Shown here: piece by piece, positions 5,751-8,761 of the stretch | How the letters are laid out: every line of letters starts with the position of its first letter | Numbering within the stretch: the stretch's first letter is position 1 | Assembly (NCBI GenBank): GCA_023416135.1 | Contig: JAEZIF010000480.1 | Coordinates: 1 to 8,761, forward strand | Direction of reading: 5' to 3' | DNA length: 8,761 nucleotides | From: Pseudomonadota bacterium | Lineage (GTDB): Bacteria > Pseudomonadota > Alphaproteobacteria > Reyranellales > Reyranellaceae | Position numbers and translations under genes: made by a program | Notes under the pieces: generated by a model | Told to the model about the DNA's origin: nothing | The model's database searches: none | Seen by the model: only the letters and a program-made list of their open reading frames with translations

Positions 5751-6244
5751 ACCAGAACAACAGCGTGCTCGCGCGGCGCTCCCTCCTTCTCGCCACTCTG
5801 ACCCTGCCCGTCGGTGCCTGCACGACCTCGGGTCTGTTCGGACAGCAAAGCAAGCCCCGCAACACGCTCTCCCCGCGCGGCGACCGGCTGGTGCTGTGGA
5901 TCCAGAAGAGCGGCAAGGACAACATGCTGGCGCCCGAGGCGCTGGCGCTGATGGACATAACCAACGAGGGCCGCGATATCCCGGTGCGCCAGATCGCCCA
6001 GCAGGACGGCAGCGACCGGTTCGTGGTCAGCCTCACCAACATCCGTAAGATCCATGACCTGATCTTCATGCGCCGCCAGGGCGACGTGCTGCTGCTCCAC
6101 CTCAGCGATACCAAGTTCACACGGCTTGCAAGCGTGCGCTATCCGCGCGAGGGCAAGCCGTCCCTGATCACCGACACGACCTTCGCCGAGAACGATTTCC
6201 AGCAGCAGATCGCTTTTTGGTTCAGGGCCATGCCGGGACGGTAG
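5747..6244 (+). CDS. Putative Tat-exported lipoprotein of unknown function
   Basis: I do not recognise this 165-residue protein. Its N-terminus has a twin-arginine-like motif ARRSLLLA (9-16), a short hydrophobic segment and a lipobox-like VGAC with the acceptor Cys at 25 followed by TTSG, so it is probably anchored in the membrane facing the periplasm. The mature part (26-165) has alternating strands, for example DRLVLWIQ, DRFVVSLTN and DVLLLHLSD, with no catalytic motif seen and a single Cys. The TTG at 5747 is the preferred start: GGAAGGA (5734-5740) is 6 nt upstream, and TTGA overlaps the hisI stop by 4 bp, implying translational coupling. A GTG at 5765 is possible but has no comparable ribosome site. 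The longer open frame reaching upstream to 5126 is an overlap with hisI and is not credible. The MFS gene follows 15 bp downstream. Confidence 0.75.
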   Translation: MNQNNSVLARRSLLLATLTLPVGACTTSGLFGQQSKPRNTLSPRGDRLVLWIQKSGKDNMLAPEALALMDITNEGRDIPVRQIAQQDGSDRFVVSLTNIRKIHDLIFMRRQGDVLLLHLSDTKFTRLASVRYPREGKPSLITDTTFAENDFQQQIAFWFRAMPGR

Positions 6245-6259
6245 TAATGTAATAGGGAG

Positions 6260-7435
6260 ATGACCATCGTCGTCACTTCCTCCGTTTCACCCCGTCGGAC
6301 ACTCACTGTATGCGGCGGTGCCCATGCCCTGCATGACGGTTTCACCGATCTCCTGAACGTCCTCTACCCGCTGCTGCAGGCGCAGTTCGGACTGACCTAC
6401 GCCGCCGTCGGCGCGCTCAAGACCGTCTATTCGAGCGCAATGGCGGTGGGCCAGATCCCCTCCGGCAAGCTGGCGGTCCGCTTCGGCGGCGTGCGCGTGC
6501 TGGCGATCGGCACGGCGCTGATCGCCGTGGGCTACGGCCTCGCCGGCCTGACGGGCTCGCTCTACGGCGTGATCTTCGGGCTGCTGCTTGCCGGACTGGG
6601 CGGCAGCACGCAGCATCCGATCGGCTCCAGCCTCGTATCGGCCGCCTACTCCGGCCTGCGCTCGCGCAGCGCGCTCGGCACCTACAATTTCACCGGCGAC
6701 GTCGGCAAGGTGGCGTTGCCGGCGCTGTTTGCCGTGATTGCCGCTGCGCTGGGTTGGGAACAGGCGCTGATCGTGATAGCGGCGGTCGCCGTGCTGGGCG
6801 CCGGTGTGATCCTGGGAACGCTGAAGCCGGTGCCACTGCACGACAAGGGTGACGAGCCCAGGGCGTCGATGGCCGGCCAGGACAGGCCATGGGCCTACCG
6901 GCTGCTGTTCTCCATCCACATCGCCGACAACCTTGTGCGCACGGGCTTCATGATCTTTCTGCCCTTCCTGCTGCGCGACAAGGGCGCCGACCTGCCGACC
7001 ATCGGGCTCGGCCTGTCGCTGTCGTTCGCGGGCGGCGCCGCCGGCAAGCTGGTGATGGGCTGGGTCGGCCAGCGGCTGGGCGTCGTGCCTTCCGTGATCC
7101 TCACGGAAGTCGCGACCACGCTGCTGATCCTTTCGCTGCTGCCGCTCTCGCTGCCGGTCGCCCTGGCCGTGCTCCCGCTGGTCGGGCTCATGCTGAACGG
7201 TACCTCGTCGGTGCTCTACGGCACGGTGCCGGAGTTCGTCGGCCCCGAGAAGCGCACACACGCCTTCGCCGTCTTCTACACCGGCGGGTCCGTGGCCGGC
7301 GCAACCGGGCCCCTCGTCTCGGGCTTCCTGGGCGACGCCGTGGGCCTGCCGATCGCGCTCGGCGCCGTCGCCTGCATCGCCCTCACGACGGTGCCGTTGG
7401 TGTGGGCGCTGCGTCCTGCCTTCCGGTCAGGTTAG
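6260..7435 (+). CDS. MFS transporter, fosmidomycin resistance (Fsr) type
   Basis: This 391-residue inner-membrane protein has about 12 hydrophobic helices in two halves, with a hydrophilic linker at about 190-212 (PVPLHDKGDEPRASM...). The first half carries Fsr-type signatures: HALHDGFTDLLNVLYPLL (22-39), TVYSSAMAVGQIPSGKLA (55-72), LAGLGGSTQHPIGSSLV (110-126) and ALGTYNFTGDVGK (138-150). Family knowledge: E. coli Fsr is a proton-driven exporter conferring fosmidomycin resistance; natural substrates of most homologues are unknown, so drug export here is only a family-level inference. The ATG at 6260 is the only reasonable start before the first helix, but the GGGAG ribosome site (6255-6259) directly abuts it, so initiation may be inefficient or coupled to the lipoprotein gene ending 15 bp upstream. 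It converges with the minus-strand gene ending at 7448. Confidence 0.88.
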   Translation: MTIVVTSSVSPRRTLTVCGGAHALHDGFTDLLNVLYPLLQAQFGLTYAAVGALKTVYSSAMAVGQIPSGKLAVRFGGVRVLAIGTALIAVGYGLAGLTGSLYGVIFGLLLAGLGGSTQHPIGSSLVSAAYSGLRSRSALGTYNFTGDVGKVALPALFAVIAAALGWEQALIVIAAVAVLGAGVILGTLKPVPLHDKGDEPRASMAGQDRPWAYRLLFSIHIADNLVRTGFMIFLPFLLRDKGADLPTIGLGLSLSFAGGAAGKLVMGWVGQRLGVVPSVILTEVATTLLILSLLPLSLPVALAVLPLVGLMLNGTSSVLYGTVPEFVGPEKRTHAFAVFYTGGSVAGATGPLVSGFLGDAVGLPIALGAVACIALTTVPLVWALRPAFRSG

Positions 7436-7453
7436 AACGAAATCCGGTCAGGT
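7422..7453. repeat. Short direct repeat across two convergent gene ends
   Basis: TCCGGTCAGGT occurs at 7422-7432 and again at 7443-7453, a 21-bp period. The first copy holds the last codons of the MFS gene and the second holds the stop codon of the opposing gene. A small duplication could have brought the convergent ends together; a chance match is possible. Confidence 0.5.
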
Positions 7454-7771
7454 GATTCCAGCCGGGTGGACTGTGCCCTGGCTGGTCTGGAGAGCTTCGC
7501 TCGCCTCACCGCCGAAGTCGCCGGCGACGGGCGCACCCTCTTGCGCCATCAACAGGTGCCCCTCGAACGCCACCAGTTGATCCATGCATTCCACGGCCGC
7601 CTTGGTGTCCTGACCGTCGAGCCGGAGCAAGGCGATCAGATCGCGCTGCTTGCGGATCTCCGCCCGGCATTCACTGATCATCAAATTCAATGTCGCGTCG
7701 AGGGTCGTGGTGTCGAGATGATCGCGCAATTCAACAATGTACTGGCCAAGGCCGTAGACAGGCGTCTGCAT
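7448..7771 (-). CDS. Small helical protein of unknown function next to a type I secretion gene
   Basis: I do not recognise this 107-residue soluble protein. Residues 6-76 look strongly helical, with heptad-like hydrophobics and charges (YIVELRDHL, LNLMISECRAEIRKQRDLIALLRL, AVECMDQLVAFEGHLLMA), suggesting a helical bundle or coiled coil; the C-terminal 30 residues are Gly/Ala/Thr-rich and probably disordered. Two Cys are present, at 35 and 62. ATG at 7771 was chosen because AGGGGA (7776-7781) lies 4 nt upstream; an in-frame ATG at 7789 lacks any ribosome site, and a TTG at 7825 would add an unsupported 18-residue extension. It lies 113 bp downstream of the HlyD-family gene on the same strand and may be cotranscribed. 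No signal peptide is visible. A role in secretion is not shown. Confidence 0.65.
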   Translation of the reverse strand: MQTPVYGLGQYIVELRDHLDTTTLDATLNLMISECRAEIRKQRDLIALLRLDGQDTKAAVECMDQLVAFEGHLLMAQEGAPVAGDFGGEASEALQTSQGTVHPAGIT

Positions 7772-7775
7772 ATCG

Positions 7776-7781
7776 TCCCCT
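7776..7781 (-). promoter_or_regulatory. Ribosome binding site deciding the start of the small helical protein
   Basis: AGGGGA on the minus strand, 4 nt before the ATG at 7771. It favours the 107-residue form over the longer alternatives starting at 7789 or 7825. Confidence 0.55.
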
Positions 7782-7884
7782 GTTTTCATTGGTAAGCGAA
7801 CCGCTGGCGCGGACGAACTGGCCAAGCGTCGCCGAAGTCAATGCCAGATCGAGCGGATATTGCAAACAGAATCGGCCACCGACG

Positions 7885-8761
7885 TTACCGCTCGCGAAAC
7901 GAATCGTGGCGATAGCGCCCGAGCGGCGACAGCAGATAATCCATGAGCGAGCGAGCGCCCGTCCTGATCTCGACCGTTACCGTCATGCCGGGTGTCAATT
8001 CCACGGCACCGGCTTCGGTGCTCATCGCGCTGCGGTCGAGCGGGATGCGCGCGACGTACTCGAGCTCGGGGCCTTTTTCCGCGCGGATCTCGCGCGCCGA
8101 ACCGTCACGCGACACCGCGTCGCTCGACAGCCCGAGAACCTGTCCGCCCGCGAGGCCGTAGCGCGTGAAGTTGAAGGCGTCGATCTTGATCTCGGCCTCC
8201 TGCCCCTTGCGCACGAAGCCGACATCGCGATTGGGCACGACCGCCTCGATCTCGAGTTGGCTGTCGGCGGGAACGATCGCGAGCAGCGGCCGCGCCGGCG
8301 TGACGACGCCGCCCACGGTATGGACCGAGAGTTGATGCACGGTGCCGTCGACCGGCGCGACGAGCTGCTGCTGACGCGCTTTCTGGCTTGCCTTGACGAC
8401 CTCCTGGTGCAGACCGGCGGCCTTCTGCTCGGCCTTGGCCAACTCGTCGAACACCCCGTGGCTGTATTCCGCGACGGTTCGGACGCGCGTTTCACGGATC
8501 GCCGCGATGGCCGATGCGGCCTCGGTGATCCGGCTGCGCAGCACCAGCACTTCCTGCTGATGGTTGCCGAGATCCTGCAGGGCGGCGTGGTACTGCAACT
8601 TCGAGCCGATTTCCAGATGGTTGCGCACCGAGACACGGTGCTCGAGCAGCGGAATGGCAGCCTCGAGCTTGTCGATCATGGCCAAGAGCGTCGCCCCTCG
8701 GCCACCTTTTGCGCCTGCTGGCGGTCGACCGCGGCAAGCTTGGCCTGCTGCTCGGCCACCT
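7885..8761 (-). pseudogene. HlyD-family type I secretion membrane fusion protein, partial, with a frameshift
   Basis: The window holds the C-terminal part of a periplasmic adaptor that links an inner-membrane ABC exporter to a TolC-type outer-membrane channel. In order: coiled-coil hairpin (bases 8761 to about 8360, rich in Ala/Gln/Glu/Leu), lipoyl-like half-motif APVDGTVHQLSVHTVGGVV (about 8296-8352), beta-barrel region with GQEAEIKIDAFNFTRYGL, and the C-terminal family signature SLMDYLLSPLGRYRHDSFRER before the TAA at 7885. Upstream of about 8694 the coiled-coil sequence (VAEQQAKLAAVDRQQAQKVA) is in a different frame and would stop at TGA 8676-8678. Restoring one base to the run of four Gs (8694-8697, C on the plus strand) joins both as KVAEGATLLAMIDKLEA, a natural HlyD reading. 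Thus one base seems lost, by mutation or by sequencing error. The N-terminal anchor and first coiled-coil half lie beyond the right edge. The partner ABC exporter is not in the window. Confidence 0.85.

Noticed and set aside
5236..6120. Long minus-strand open frame extending Zur upstream to a 455-residue protein
   Set aside because: The extension lies antisense to hisI and the lipoprotein gene, has low-complexity Arg/Ser/Pro-rich composition typical of shadow frames in GC-rich DNA, and a promoter plus GTG start lie directly before the Zur domain.
7458..7485. Stem-loop CCAGCC-GGG / CCC-GGCTGG just after the MFS gene as a terminator
   Set aside because: The stem has a bulge and a 9-nt loop, no T-run follows on either strand, and it lies inside the coding part of the opposing gene. 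It could still help end the MFS message, but support is too weak.
7772..7884. Separate promoter for the small helical protein
   Set aside because: A TTGACT sequence occurs on the minus strand but no acceptable -10 box lies at the right distance, so cotranscription with the HlyD gene is as likely.

Overview
The window is GC-rich, densely packed chromosomal DNA. Gene order, codon bias and the protein families suggest an alphaproteobacterium, possibly of the Rhodospirillales/Hyphomicrobiales type. This placement is inference, because there is no rRNA or other taxonomic marker. No tRNA, rRNA, CRISPR array, insertion sequence, phage gene or replication origin was seen.

Region 1 (about 4341 down to 1, minus strand) is one operon for uptake and probably oxidation of a polyamine-like amine. 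Its order is a periplasmic binding protein with a Tat-like signal (4267-3203), a PotA-type ATPase (3192-2149), a PotB-type permease (2019-1210), a PotC-type permease (1213-419) and the start of an FAD-dependent amine oxidoreductase of the DadA/PuuB type (409 to beyond base 1). A weak sigma70-like promoter lies at 4313-4341. The only large gap, between the ATPase and PotB-like genes, is filled by four REP-like palindromes arranged as a nested inverted repeat.

Region 2 (4392-5235, minus strand) holds a Zur-type Fur-family zinc regulator followed closely by a small DUF952 protein. Region 3 (5313-7435, plus strand) is divergent from it: hisI (a zinc-dependent histidine enzyme), a small Tat-type lipoprotein of unknown function whose TTG start overlaps the hisI stop, and an Fsr-type (fosmidomycin resistance family) MFS exporter. 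The 77-bp zur/hisI intergenic region carries two divergent promoters whose -10 boxes overlap, with an imperfect palindrome across both. Zur could therefore control itself and hisI together. This regulatory link is the most interesting hypothesis in the window.

Region 4 (7448-8761, minus strand) has the C-terminal two thirds of a HlyD-family membrane fusion protein of a type I secretion system and, downstream, a small helical protein of unknown function. The HlyD frame is broken near 8694-8697 by what looks like the loss of one base in a G run, so it is either a pseudogene or a sequencing error.

Most genes are familiar families. No clearly new multi-gene system is visible. The points most worth checking are the Zur-hisI control region, the nested REP array inside the transport operon, and the HlyD frameshift.
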